A stretch of DNA of 64,000 nt from Anniella stebbinsi (taxonomy: Eukaryota > Chordata > Lepidosauria > Squamata > Anniellidae): positions 75,589,763 through 75,653,762 of the forward strand of contig JARDYH010000007.1 in the NCBI GenBank assembly GCA_029215795.1, written 5' to 3'. Below the pieces are notes generated by a model. That model ran no database searches, was not told where the DNA came from, and was given only the letters and a program-made list of their open reading frames with translations. Below are positions 1 through 10,665 of the stretch, in pieces; positions within the stretch are counted from its first letter, which is position 1, and each line of letters starts with the position of its first letter. A program made the position numbers and the translations under genes.

Positions 1-407
1 GGGGATGAGCAGTGGACGTGGGCTGCAGGAAGCTCCAGCTCTCCCCCCAGACCCTGGCATCTGGGTAGCATCCGGACCATCTGTTGTATGGCTGTGAATG
101 TGGCTTCTGGCTTCGCAACAGACCCAGTCTGAATCCCCAACCTCCCGCCTGCGGTGCTCAGCGGTCGCTCTCTGTTTGTCAAGATTCTTTCTCCTGTCAG
201 GCCTTTGGTTCCTGTGGCAACCCATCCGTCTGCTGAAGGCCTGACCGCCTCCTCCCTCCAGACCTCGAGGTCCACATGGTGCGCGGACGGGAGACAAGGC
301 AGGGGGACTCAGTTGCTCAATGCCACGCCAAGGTCGGCCCCGGGGAGAGCAGCTCCAGAGCATTAGTATTTCATTAGAAGCGGTGGCTGCAGCCACGCAG
401 AGTGTTG
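1..407. other. No gene recognised (5' edge)
   Basis: Moderately GC-rich unique-looking DNA. No open frame with recognisable protein similarity and no plausible splice pair tied to the GRAMD1A reading frame was found. It could be first-intron or 5'-flank sequence of GRAMD1A. Confidence 0.4.
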
Positions 408-525
408 GGCAGCTTTCCCCAACCGTGCATCCTCCGTATGTGTTGGACTACACCTCCCATCATTTCCAGATGGCTGAGAATGATGGGAGGTGTGGTCCAG
501 CCCATCTGGAGGGCGCACGGTTGAG
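408..525. repeat. Foldback element, family A
   Basis: A palindromic short element. The left half resembles a consensus of the type CCAACCTGGTGCCCTCCAGA followed by TGTTGGACTACAACTCCCAT. The right half is its reverse complement (GATGGGAGTTGTAGTCCA ... CTGGAGGGC). The same foldback recurs about fifteen times in the window at different degrees of decay, which marks it as a dispersed repeat, probably a MITE. Confidence 0.8.
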
Positions 526-1069
526 GAAAAACTGGTAAGGGAGGAGGAAGGAGGAGGAACGCACAGTTCCGTCTCTGCCCCTCTCTCAATCCAAGCTTAC
601 ACTGTTACCCTTTTTGTTCTGCAAACAACCCTGCTGCTTTCAACTGTTTGCTTCTGACCTCTTTCTCAGTCACTTCCAAGGGCGTTGCTAGGCACTGAAA
701 AGATTCAGAGCCCAGTCTTGCCGGGGAAGTTATTCCCCCCTCCCCCCACCCCAAGCTTAATTGCCATGCAGGTGAATTGGAAGAGGGGGCATTGCAGCAT
801 GTGGGGAGGGTGGGTTAGCCATTGCTTCCACAGCTGTAATCCCCTTTGAAAATTGCCCCCTGCACAGTCATTAAGCAGAGAAAAACACTTTCCATATGCA
901 CCAATGGACACGTAGGGTTTGGTGGGAAATGGATTTGGGCCCAGGCCTATCAGTATCCCCATCCATTTTTTAACGTTTGTAAAGACCCATCCTCATGAGG
1001 TACATCAGAGTTAGCCTCCCATTTTCTGAAGGGCAAAGGAGTCCATAACGAAGCTGGGTCCAATACTTT
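526..1069. other. No gene recognised
   Basis: Unique-looking sequence with short T- and C-rich runs. No coding or RNA gene signal was seen. Confidence 0.4.
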
Positions 1070-1290
1070 AGACCAGGGCCACGATATTTTGCTGCCCAAG
1101 GCAAAGAACAACATATTTCCCCACCCCCAATTCCATGTACAGAAGCAGACTGGTTCAGCAGCACTGGCAACGGGTCAGCATCCTCCACTGAACCTGAAAG
1201 CATCAGGCTAGCTTAGAAGGCGCAGGGCTCTCTGTTCTCTCCCCGCACCCCCCACCCCCAGCATCTGCTCCCTGAACCTTTCTCTGCCTG
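1070..1290 (+). repeat. Dispersed repeat, family G (old copy)
   Basis: Shares ordered blocks with 9310-9640 and 11545-11840: a 'gcc.aggcaaag' block, then 'gcaggctagcttag.g..cag', an 'agctctg..ctc' block and 'cagcatctgc'. This is the most decayed of the three. Class unknown. Confidence 0.5.
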
Positions 1291-1329
1291 GTGATAGGAC
1301 TGGCCCTGCTGGAAGGGTGCACAGTTATG

Positions 1330-1740
1330 CATGGTGTGGAGAATGTGGATAGGGAGACATTTTTCTCCCTTTCTCGTAATTATTGAACCCAGTGGGGTCA
1401 TCCCATGAAGCTGATGGTGGGAGGTTCAGGACAGATAAAAGGAAGGGCTTCTTCACACAGCGCATAGTCAAACTATGGAATTCGCTACCACAAGATGTGG
1501 TGATGGCCACCAGTCTAAAAAGCCGGAGAAGGCTGTCAATGGCTACTAGTCTTGACGGCTATATGCTACCTCCAGTATCAGAGGCAGAATGCCTATATAC
1601 ACCAGTTGCAGGGGAGCATGGGCGGGAGGGTGCTGTTGTACTCACATCCTATTTATGGGTTCCTGCTAGCCACTGTATGAACAGAGTGCTGGACTAGGTG
1701 GATCCTCAGTCTGATCCAGCATGGCTTTCCTTATGTTCAT
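1330..1740 (+). repeat. CR1-type LINE 3' end
   Basis: Reads in sense as the reptile CR1-like 3' region: 'ggtggga.gttcaggacagataaaa', 'ttcacacagcgcatagt.aaactatgga', 'ctacctccagtatcagaggca', then 'gaacagagtgctggactagg'. It ends in 'gatccagcatggct..cttatgttc'. Homologous blocks occur at 39610 and 58580. A 104-codon open frame inside is a remnant, not a gene. Confidence 0.75.
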
Positions 1741-1849
1741 ATGCTTAAGAGGGGAGATGTGGAGGCTTGGATCAGAGTCCACCTGAAGGGATGCCCTCCC
1801 TCCAGGATACATGCAAACTGTTTACTCTGTGTTTGGCTTTGAGTAGTCA

Positions 1850-2062
1850 GTGGTTAAGAGTGTAGTGGTTAGAGTGTTCGACTGGGACTTCGGAGATCTG
1901 GGTTCTAATTCCCACTCAGCCATGAACCTCACTAGGGTGACTGAGCCAGTCTCTGACTCTCAGCCTAACCCACCTCACAGGGTTGTTGTGAGGATAATAA
2001 GGAGAGGAGGTCTATGCGAACCGCTTTGGTTTCCTTGCGAGAGAGAAAAAGGAGGGATATGA
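1850..2062 (+). repeat. tRNA-derived SINE (squamate type)
   Basis: A-box-like 'agtggttagagtgt' and B-box-like 'ctgggttctaattcccact', then the body 'cctcacagggttgttgtgaggata' and a 3' part 'gcgaaccgctttggtttcc'. It runs into an A/T-rich simple repeat. The same layout appears at 6618, 10120 and 15810 (+) and reversed at 38800, 42540 and 54750. Confidence 0.8.
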
Positions 2063-2063
2063 A

Positions 2064-2067
2064 TGTA

Positions 2068-2115
<48 letters not shown>

Positions 2116-2116
2116 T
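2064..2116. repeat. (TAA)n microsatellite, SINE tail
   Basis: About 16 TAA units directly after the SINE body, consistent with expansion of its 3' tail. Confidence 0.9.
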
Positions 2117-2384
2117 GGTTCCTGTGCAGGGGTTTGCCATGATGGTGATCAAGCATCCTTGTATGTCTTCTGCTGTCCTGGTCCTGTTTACATCATTGAC
2201 TAACAAGATCCAATATTGACTGTGATGCGAATTGTGCCATTTGGCTGTACGAGGGGAACAAACAGTTAATTCGGTGGGGCTTCATTGTGCCCTTGGTCAG
2301 GTGCTGATGTGATGTTTCCCTCCAGAGTCTGGGCCTGTGGGTTCCAGATAAGGCCAAGCAATCATTCCGCAGAGGAGGAAGTAG

Positions 2385-2640
2385 GGTCAAGCGGTGCAGC
2401 TGGCGGAGAGCCATCGGCCTCCCACAAGCGGCCCAGAACGTGGTACTTTGAATCGGAAACCAAGGACAAGCAGCGAGCCGAGCGAGGGATTCTTCGGGAA
2501 ATGTTTTGACAGGCTGAGCTCACGTGGTGTGGAAAAACTTTGGGTGTTTCTGCTCTGGGTTCTCAGGCCATCTTCTCCCCTTGGTGGTTTATGCAAGGAA
2601 GGAAAAGTCTGGGCTCCTGTCTTCTGCCTATGTTAGGAAT
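2385..2640 (+). repeat. Unclassified repeat X, + copy
   Basis: Homologous to the reverse complement of 4240-4565. Shared blocks include 'gtggtactttga.tcggaaa.ccaag' and 'gagggattct', then 'ggtgtgaaaaac', 'ttatgcaaggaaggaaaa' and 'tcttctgcc'. Translation of both copies contains PRTWYF, though stops follow in different places. Probably a retroelement remnant of unknown class. Confidence 0.55.
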
Positions 2641-2815
2641 CACTGTATATTTAATCTGGGGTGTCATTTTCCTCTGTTTTGTTGTGTTTATAATTAATTT
2701 ATTTTTAAGCAGTGTTTTAATTAAGATTTTGTTTTTAATCTGGATGGTATTGTTAGCTGCCTTGAGTACCATTTTTGGGCAGGAAGACAGGTTGGACATT
2801 AAATAAAGAAATAAA
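2640..2815 (+). repeat. LINE (L2/CR1-like) 3' tail
   Basis: Sense 3'-end signature: T-rich body, then 'agctgccttgagtaccatttttgggcagga' style motif, ending 'attaaataaagaaataaa'. It directly adjoins repeat X, so the two may belong to one element. Confidence 0.6.
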
Positions 2816-4239
2816 CCTTGAAGGCCTGTAAGGTGAAAACACTTTAATGTAAAAATTGAGCATTCGCAGTTGCACTCTCTGATTCACACTTTGGTGTCAT
2901 AGTGCTTCCCAGTGTCTGGATCTGACCCCACACAGGTCGGACATGGTCTGAAGGCACAGAGTACCTTGCCAAAGCTAAGCAGGTTTGGGCCTGGTTAGTG
3001 CCTGGATGTGGTCCCTGTAGATGCCACTTTGAGATATGTGAAGGAAAGGTGAGATTTGTGTCCAGAGATTTTAGGTGTCCTGGACAGCTAGACGAAAGAT
3101 CTGCCCTGCTCACTTAGAGTTGGAGGATTCACACAGTCTTTGAAACCCAACTTGGTTATGGGGTGTGGGAGACGGATGGGCGCTCACCTCTTGTGCTGAG
3201 CCTTTAGGGCCGGTTTAGACATGCAGCGAAATGAGATGGTAGAATCCAAAGATAGTAGGGAGGACCATGCAATTTCACACTCAAGATGAGGAGTGCCTAT
3301 ATTTATTTATTTATTATTTTGGTATGCTCTCCTCTGTGAATAACAGCAAGTATAAAACTAGCACATCAGGGAGAAAGATTCTAGCCTAATCTCTCTGGCA
3401 TGCTGTTTTTCTACATGCAGGGAATTTTGGCAGACAGGAGAACTAAAAAGCATGTTTTTCCTTTCCCACCTCCCGGTTGATCTACTTCAGCCTATTTTAC
3501 CACTTTAGGCGTCTGGGTCACCTGATTTTGCTGTGCACGTTAGGCTAGGCTGCGAAATAATCTTAACAGATTAAGAATGAGAAGGATCACGAAAAGAAAC
3601 TAAAATTCAGTATGCGTCTAGGTTTGTGTGTTTTGAGGGATGACTCATGTTTCCCCCATGCTTTTTGTTAACAAATTGCGAGTAAGGGTAGTGCGGCAGA
3701 AGAGTAACATGTCCTTCCGTTCTAAGTGTGCCATCTGCTACATTCATGAATATGCAGACGTCAACTATAGCAATTTATACTCGGCTGAAATGTGCAAGCT
3801 AGAAGGCCTATTTTGACTCAAATCTTCATTTCAGCAAAGTAGCTGTACCATGTATCTATACCTTATCATGTCCTGTGAGGGGTCAGATCCAGACACCAAC
3901 AAGCACATGACACCAATAACATGTGAATCAAACCTGGATGCTGCATTTTAAATGAAAGTGCTTTTGACTTATACAGTGTCCAAACCACAAGTGTAAATTT
4001 GTTTATATATTTATTTTATTGAATTAAAGCATTTTCGCCCTGCTGTTCAGCAAAAGCAAAAAATAGAATGGCCCCCTAGAACAACTTAGAAAGGTCACTA
4101 ATATGACAATCTCTGCCCTCAAGCTTACAATCTAAAAGGCGCAACACAAAAGGAAAAAAAAAACCCACCCAAAGCAAGCAGGCGCCAATTCTTAATGTTG
4201 CAAAGTTCTTAGAACAAACAGCCGGAATGGAAATCAGTT
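2816..4239. other. No gene recognised
   Basis: AT-rich, with a short TTTA run near 3301. No open frame of interest, no splice-compatible coding block and no recognisable repeat over most of its length. Confidence 0.4.
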
Positions 4240-4565
4240 CAAGGAGAGGAGGAGCCAAAGGCTGCTGATGTCTCAACGAAGCTGATGGTGGTTTTGTTTC
4301 CTTCTTTTCCTCCCAATTTGGGCAGAAGATAGAAGCCCCATTTTTTCCTTCTGTGTTTAAACCATGAAGGTAGGGAAAAGCGGCTTGCGAACCCAAACAA
4401 TCCTAAACGGAAGCATCCAATGTTTTTCACACCAGGTAAACTTAGCCTCTGAAAACGTTCACGTCAGAATCCCTTGCTTAGCTTCCTGCTTGGCTTGGTT
4501 TTTCGGATCAAAGTACCAAGTTCTGGGTAGCGTATGTGAACTCTGGTTCTCCAGCAGCTGTACTG
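4240..4565 (-). repeat. Unclassified repeat X, - copy
   Basis: Reverse-complement partner of 2385-2640, about 1.6 kb away in opposite orientation. The minus-strand translation contains PRTWYFDPKNQAKQEAKQG, against PRTWYFESETKDKQRAERG in the other copy. Confidence 0.55.
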
Positions 4566-4639
4566 TTTGGTTCTGTTTCCTCTTCTGTGGATTATTGTCT
4601 AGCCTTATCTGAGACCTACAGGCTATTTCTGGAAGGGAA

Positions 4640-5340
4640 AGGTGTGTTCCATAAGCTGAACAATGCGCTGTAAGTAGGGTACTGTGACTATATATTTTTG
4701 TTTGTCCTGGATTGCCCACCATTCAGCTTCGTTGAATGATCCCGGGTTCTAGTACTATGAGAAGCAGATAAAAACTTCACCCACTTGCTCCACATCATTT
4801 TATACACCTCAATCAGGTCTCCCCGCATTTGTCTTTTTTTCTAAGCTAAATAGCCCCAAATATTATAACCTTTCTTCATAAGGGAGTTGCTCCCATCCCT
4901 GGTTGCCCATTTCTGATCCTTTCTGAACTCTAAAATAGCCCCTTTGAAGTGTGGTGACCAGAACTGTACCTAGCAAACCAAGTGTGGTCGCACCATAGAT
5001 CTCTATAAAGGTATTTCGATAGTGGCAGTTTTATTTTCGGTGGTTGTCTAATGATCCTTTGCATGGGATTTGCCTTTTTCCATAGCTGCTGCACAATGAG
5101 TAAATATTTTTAACGTACACTATGGCCCCAATAACCACTTCCTGGTCAGTCCTCGCCACCTCAGACCACATTACGTGAATGTAGGATCTTGTGCGTCCCA
5201 TTACACTTACTTAACATAGAACCACTTTTGCTGTTTTATTGTCTGCTTGCAGTTTGGAGAGATCTCTTTGGAATTCTTCCCACCGGTCTCTTTTTGTTTT
5301 AATCAACCTGAATAATTTGGTGCCATCAGCAACCCTGCTC
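4640..5340 (-). repeat. CR1-type LINE 3' region, antisense
   Basis: The reverse complement reads through CR1-like landmarks: 'tgtataaaatgatgtgga', 'actagaacccgggatcatt' and 'gaatggtgggcaatccaggacaa'. The long antisense body carries 'caggtctccccgcatttgtc'. Confidence 0.7.
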
Positions 5341-5394
5341 GCCCCTAAGTGCAGCCATTGAGAAAATTAAAAAACACAGGTGTCAATAGAGATG

Positions 5395-5530
5395 TTTGCC
5401 ATCTGTTTAGCTACTGTGAGAAACAGAATGCTGGACTTCGGACTTTGAGCTGATCTAGCAGGGGGATTTCTGCCATGAGGAGGCCATCTAGTACCATACT
5501 GGGCCTGATTCTGTTGTCTGGAATGGAAGG
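5395..5530 (+). repeat. CR1-like tail fragment
   Basis: Contains 'aacagaatgctggacttcgg' and 'tgatctagcaggg', matching the end of the CR1-like family at 1330. Short and diverged. Confidence 0.5.
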
Positions 5531-6617
5531 ACGACCAGCACACTTAGAAATGACAGATTTGGCTCACGATAAAACAGAAGGCAGACGATCTTAAGCCAAA
5601 TTATTTAGAATTCCCATGATTTCAAGGCAGGCTTGAGGTTTAAAAAAATGTTTTAGGTGGACTTTGCATAGAATGCAGCTTAGTCAGATATGGAGGTTGC
5701 GAGAGGAGCAGGCAATCTCGGAACTGCTAAAGACATTTTAGCCCACTTTGGGTGTGAGGAAGGGCTTGTTACATCAGTCCCAGGAAATCCCGGGTCACTT
5801 GGTTGATGATGGTGGCGACAGGTTTCAGCAGGGATGCCCACATCCTGAAAGCCAGGCCAGCCTGACTTTGAGATCCTGATGTCGATCTGGGGCAGGATAT
5901 GTCAACTGTTAATGACCTGGCCCAATTAGAAACTCAATTCGTGGAAGCAAGTGGTGTTGCGAGGGAGATTGGTTGGCAAGATATGTAGGCATCGTGGAAG
6001 ACAAGAGTTCACACCTCAGCTCTTTGGGCAAAGAGCCAGCGGGCCTGGCAAGGCCTCAGTTTTACTCCTTGCTTGGCATCGGAAGCATCATACCCTGTTT
6101 TAGTCATTCGACTAATCTACTGTTGCCGTAGGAGGCAATGCTGGTTGTGTGTGGTGAGACAGACAGGCAGGTGGGCTGGACAGAACTTCCCTCACTGAAG
6201 AGGCTTAGTACAGTGGGAAGGCGATGGTGGGGGGGGGGGGAGATCTTTTTAAACAGTGGTCTCTGTGTATGCCCCCCCCCCCCACGCATACACACAGCTG
6301 CAGCTGTTCAGTGTAACTTAACCACCTGCTGTAAGGGGCTGGCCGGGAAGGACAAACGGGGGAGAGAGGGCCAAAATAAGAGTGTGATCTACATAGACCG
6401 CAAAGAGCAAACGTTCAAAACAGTCCTACAGCGATTTCCGTCTCTCATCTTCTTTGAGTGTTCTTTCTCTCCTTGCTTTCCAATTTCTTATGTTCATGAA
6501 TTTCCCTCCCCTCTCTTTCTTCCTTGCTCTCGTTTGCACCAGGACACAGGGCAGATCCCTGGGTGGCCGGTAAGTTTCCTGCTAGCTTGGGATGTGTGTG
6601 TATATGTGTGTGCGCCT
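5531..6617. other. No gene recognised; poly-G/poly-C pair
   Basis: No gene was recognised. A G run (about 6229-6241) and a C run (about 6273-6284) lie about 40 bp apart and are complementary, so they could form a hairpin. The 167-codon open frame spanning them is not convincing as coding: it translates the homopolymers and has no recognisable domain. Confidence 0.4.
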
Positions 6618-6825
6618 GAGGAAGCAGTGGATGAGTTTTAGATTGTCTCTGGGGAGACCCAGGTTCGAATCCCCACTCAGCCATGATCAGTTGGTAACCT
6701 TGGCCCAGTTGTCATCGGTTTGCCTAACCTACCTCACAGGGTTGTTGTTGTGTGAGTGAAACAGGGATGCTCCATGTATGTCCCCTCGGGTTGTTTGGAG
6801 GGTGGGATAATAAAGTGGTAAGCAC
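6618..6825 (+). repeat. tRNA-derived SINE (squamate type)
   Basis: B-box-like 'ccaggttcgaatccccactc' and the body 'cctacctcacagggttgttg', ending 'ggtgggataataaagtgg'. Same family as 1850-2062. Confidence 0.8.
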
Positions 6826-7239
6826 CAGTAACTCAGTCCTGGATCCCCTACGCCGAATTTTCAGACTAGTCCACAAAATCGTTGACTACCCTGTCTGCCT
6901 CTCTTCCCCCAGCATATTGTATTAGTTATTTGTAGGCCCATTGATGGCTGGTGAGGAAAAATAAAAATAGAAGCCAGTTACCTAGAGGTGATTATCATAG
7001 GCAGTCAAATGAAGAGCTATTTACCAGTCAGACCAGACTCACATTGATAATTTCCGATGCCCTCTTCCCCCCTATCCATGCGTGTTTTGGGATGTGATAC
7101 TTCCCAGTCCCAGTATTATTTATTGCTATCTATGGCTGTAAAGATGTTACATGGGCAGCTTAGTGGACACCCACATAGGCTCACACCCTCTTATTCTATT
7201 TGAATTGATCTGAACTAATTTATTCCTTCTTGTACACTC
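6826..7239. other. No gene recognised
   Basis: AT-rich non-coding sequence with no identifiable feature. Confidence 0.4.
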
Positions 7240-7330
7240 TCCTTGCATGTATTATTAATTACATTTCTATACCATCCCATAGCCGAAGCTCTCTGGGCGG
7301 TTTACAAAAGAATAAAACAATATTTTTTAA
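7240..7330 (-). repeat. L2-like LINE 3' tail, antisense
   Basis: Carries 'ccatagccgaagctctctgg' followed by 'gcggtttacaaaag', the antisense 3' signature seen at the end of the long LINE at 35440. Confidence 0.75.
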
Positions 7331-7495
7331 AAAATCAACTTTAAAAGTATAGATTCCTTATGCCTCATTCCATATAATAAGCTTTGAATGAGTGGGAAAA
7401 TGCACACCCTTTTACCATTCTAACTACTTTAATCAGCAGAACAAAAGAAAAGGTTTTACTTTTTTAAAAATAAGAATTAAATCCTGCACAATTAA

Positions 7496-7800
7496 TTATT
7501 TTATTTATTTATGACAATTGTATGCCGCCCCTTAACATAAAGTACTCTTGGAGGCTTACAAATAAACAAATAAAATACCCAATTTAAATACAAAATAAAA
7601 CATAACATTATAAAATCAAAAGCAACATAAAAACAACAAGAAACAAAATCCAATGCAATCTCAGAATTAAAACATAGATTACAGTGTGATAGAGTGGGAT
7701 CTTCACCTGGTGCTGAACCCACCTCCCACCCCAGGGTGGTGCCAGGTGAATCTCGCTGGGGTGGCAGTTCCCTAACTAGGTGCCACTACTGAAAAGGCCC
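7496..7800 (-). repeat. L2-like LINE 3' region, antisense
   Basis: Starts with TTTATTTATTTATG, then 'gtatgccgccccttaacat', an A-rich stretch, and 'ggccctctccctagt', the usual antisense order of L2-like 3' ends. Confidence 0.65.
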
Positions 7801-7837
7801 TCTCCCTAGTGACTACTTGGCTAATTTCATGCATGTT

Positions 7838-7905
7838 TACTCAAAAGTAAGGCCCACTGTTTCCAATGGGACTTGGCTTACTCCCCCGTAAGTGTTTAGG
7901 ATTGT
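7838..7905. repeat. Short dispersed repeat, family F
   Basis: 'tttactcaaaagtaaggccca', then 'atgggacttggcttactccc' and 'gtttaggattgtagcctta'. It matches the better-preserved copies at 24635 and 35055. Confidence 0.65.
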
Positions 7906-7959
7906 AGCCTTAAATGGGATAATACACCGTAGCACCCTACCCTTTCACTCACGTGTCTA

Positions 7960-8075
7960 TAATTATTAAAACTAAACTGTTTAACTGTTCTTTGGCATTT
8001 TAGTTTTTTAACTGTTTGTAATCTGACCAGAAAGCCCTAGTTATTGGGCAGATTAGAAATGTAATTAAAGAAACA
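7960..8075 (+). repeat. LINE 3' tail-like fragment
   Basis: T-rich stretch followed by 'gggcagattagaaatgtaat' and an A-rich end, as in decayed L2-like tails. Confidence 0.45.
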
Positions 8076-8235
8076 AGTTGAATGTCAGTTAAACATAGAT
8101 TTAAACCTTTTGGTCAACTTAAAAGGGCCTCCCGATTAATCAGGCAACACCGTTTAAAAACCAAACAAAAATCCGAACAATTATTTTTTAACGTAAACTA
8201 CTTATAAAAACGCTGGTGGCAGGGCATCATCTTCG

Positions 8236-8325
8236 GTGGTTCCCCAACCTGGTGCCCTCCAGATGTGTTGGACTACAATTCCCACTATGCCTTGCCAATC
8301 GGCAGCATGACAGGTTTGGGAAGGC
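8236..8325. repeat. Foldback element, family A
   Basis: 'ttccccaacctggtgccctc' then 'cagatgtgttggactacaat', with a decayed right half. Confidence 0.75.
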
Positions 8326-8678
8326 TTAAGCAATCACACAATCTTCCTGTCTCCCTCCTTTTTTGGGGGAGGGGAAAAGGTTGTATGAACTGGGCCTTAT
8401 CGCATGTTATTTCACACATTCAGGGATCATAGGGATGGCACCCGTCCTTCACTGTGTACTGGATCTATGGCTGGTTTGCGTGCGTGCCCACAGATCTTGA
8501 CATCAGTTGGCTATCTGCTCCCCTTTTCACTGTCCCTTGGAATCCCACGGCGCTTCCTCAGGTGACCCCAGTCTGGGATTAGGATCCCGTTTCGCCCCAT
8601 CAGTGGGAGCCTTCCTGTTTACATTCCTCAGCTCTAGTAATAGCCTCTGCTAGACAGGAAATGGCAAAACCAACTATG
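8326..8678. other. No gene recognised
   Basis: Unremarkable non-coding sequence up to the target duplication (CTATG, 8674-8678) of the next element. Confidence 0.4.
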
Positions 8679-9021
8679 GCTGCCTCTACAAGAGAGGTTT
8701 AAAGCTCTTTCAAGGCGCTTAAAATTTTTTACCTCTACAAGAACGGAGTGCAAATCAGGCGTAGAGGCGCGTTATCTCTCCGATTATGTGCATTATCGAA
8801 TGCGCGTTAAATTGCGAGTTTTATTTTGCTCCGGCCGTTAAAGCGCATTTTGACTATGTGAACAAGCGCTTATGCGCATTAACTACTTGTAAAGCGCATT
8901 TTGGTCATCCGTTAATGCGCTTCGCCGCCTCTTGTGCAGAGGTATTAGGTGTAAATGCCCTTCAGTGATTATGCGCATAATCGCCTAACCGGGCGCAAAA
9001 GTGAATCCTTGTAGAGGGGGC
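8679..9021 (+). mobile_element. CpG-rich TIR element (353-bp family), copy 1
   Basis: A 343-bp element with ends GCTGCCTCTACAAG and CTTGTAGAGGGGGC, which are inverted repeats of each other. It is flanked by a 5-bp direct repeat CTATG (8674-8678 and 9022-9026). The body holds many GCGC-centred motifs (GCGCATT and its complement AATGCGC) and a 16-bp perfect palindrome GATTATGCGCATAATC (8967-8982). It lacks about 10 bp of a CGCCTCT-type tandem unit present in the other three copies. No transposase is encoded. Most likely a non-autonomous DNA transposon; the superfamily was not recognised. Confidence 0.8.
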
Positions 9022-9099
9022 CTATGGTATTGTTAGGGTTGCCAGACCCAGGTCCCAAGAGGCTTTCTGTATCTTTTTAAGAGTTCCACAAGGGAGAAT

Positions 9100-9290
9100 A
9101 TGGCTTTTCCCCTTATAGTCTGGCAATGGTTTGAAATGTATGTGTATATTGTATGTTTTTGCAGTTTTAATTTTTGTATTTTGTTTTAAAGTGTTTTAAA
9201 CTTATGTAAACCGCCCAGAGAGCTTCGGCGATGGGGCGGTATACAAATGTAAATAACAACAACAACAACAACAACAATAATAATAATATA
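9100..9290 (+). repeat. L2-like LINE 3' tail with (AAC)n/(AAT)n
   Basis: 'aaaccgcccagagagcttcg' then 'gcgatggggcggtatacaaa', the sense 3' signature, followed by AAC and then AAT triplets. Confidence 0.8.
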
Positions 9291-9309
9291 AAAGCTGAAC
9301 CTGGCAGCG

Positions 9310-9640
9310 TTTTTCATGGCCCAGGCAAGGTCAGGCCAAAACGTTTCGTTGCCTGAGGCAAAGGACAAAATGGCGCCCCTCATATAGAAACTGACTGGAC
9401 TGGCAGTTGAATTTTATCTCAACACTTGGGATGGTGACCTTCCACCGCACCTGAGGACAGGTGGCTAGTTTAGGGGGAGCAAGCCAGACCACATAAATGC
9501 ACAGCTCTGCCCTCAGAAAGAGGGAAATGGCTGGTGGAGGGTTCAGGAGAAATAGATGGGGGGCTGACACTGCTGTCCACCGCCCCTCGGCATTTGCCGC
9601 CTGAGGTGGTTGCCTCACCCTACATTGTCTGGGGCACGGT
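9310..9640 (+). repeat. Dispersed repeat, family G
   Basis: Best-preserved of three related blocks (others 1070 and 11545). It begins near 'tgcctgaggcaaaggacaaa' plus 'atggcgcccc' and ends 'ggcatttgccgcctgaggtg' plus 'gttgcctcaccct'. Class not recognised. Confidence 0.65.
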
Positions 9641-9734
9641 CTGAGGGGAAATGATACAGCTGCTTTGCTGGAGCTAAGCTGGTCAGCGTCTGGTTGGGAG
9701 ACCTCCTAGGACCTCTTGTCTACACAGCCTTGAC

Positions 9735-9805
9735 TTTTTGGATTAAGAACCAGGTTCGCATCCTCGCTCAGCTTTGAGGCTCAGTGGGTGACTTTGGGCC
9801 AAAAC
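9735..9805 (+). repeat. SINE fragment
   Basis: 'accaggttcgcatcctcgctc' region and 'gtgactttgggcc' match the tRNA-derived SINE B-box zone. The 3' part is missing. Confidence 0.55.
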
Positions 9806-10119
9806 ATGTAACAAGCAGGAGGTATAATATTTTTTAAAAATGGAAAACAACAAAGTTTCCAGGTTTGTGAAACACGTTTTCTAACAACAATTAAAAACAG
9901 ACAAATATACACAAATCCCATCACATGAAATAAACACCCACTGATAATTTGATATATAACGAATTTAGCCATAGACACACCTCCTCAATAATAGTTGTAA
10001 TAACCTCAATTCTCATATATCATATTAAGGGACAATTAAAGAATGCCCCTCACAAGGGCAAAGATAACAGGCAATTGGAAACATGTACACATCCACATTC
10101 CTGTTTTCACCACCTTGAA

Positions 10120-10325
10120 TGTTCAGCTAGGACTGAGAAGACCCGGGTTCAAATCCTTGCTCAAGTCAAAAGGCCCACTGAGTGACTTTGGTCCAGTCAT
10201 ATATACCCTCTCAGCCTGATCTATCTCACAGGGTTGTTGTGGGGACAAAATGGGGGACAGAGAGCTACATATGCTGCCTTGAGCTCCCTGGAGGAGAGGC
10301 AGGATATAAATGTAATAAATCAATA
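10120..10325 (+). repeat. tRNA-derived SINE (squamate type)
   Basis: 'acccgggttcaaatccttgc', 'gtgactttggtccagtca', 'ctatctcacagggttgttgt' and the tail 'ggatataaatgtaataaat'. Confidence 0.8.
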
Positions 10326-10474
10326 AATCCTGTGCAACTCTTAAAGATACAAGCCCTCTCAAGGTCCAAATCTGGTAGCCTTAAATGTTGTGGAAGAAGC
10401 CACATGGTTGCTGGAGGTTGAAAGCAAGACGGGGGCAGTTCTCCTGAGGGTTTGGAGAATGAGGGAATAAGGAC

Positions 10475-10665
10475 ATAAATTTGTTTGGGCATTTGTTCCT
10501 GACTTTGTGGGGTGGACAATCAGGGAATGGCGGAGTTAGATCTGGGCATTAGCTCTTAATTCTCCCTCATAAATTTGCTTTGGATTTTGTTCCTGACTTT
10601 GGGGAGTGGATGGTCAGGGAGTGGCGGAGTTTGATCGAGGCCTCAGCTCTTAACTCTCCCTCTCT
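10475..10665 (+). repeat. Two-unit tandem duplication before GRAMD1A exon
   Basis: Units of about 94 bp start at 10475 and 10569. Both read ATAAATTTG, TTGTTCCTGACTTTG, TCAGGGA.TGGCGGAGTT and AGCTCTTAA.TCTCCCTC. The second unit ends at the polypyrimidine tract of the 3' splice site at 10676-10677, so the sequence containing that tract is duplicated. Confidence 0.8.

Noticed and set aside
6138..6641. 167-codon + strand open frame
   Set aside because: It runs through poly-G and poly-C tracts. No domain, no splice evidence and no homologue recognised.
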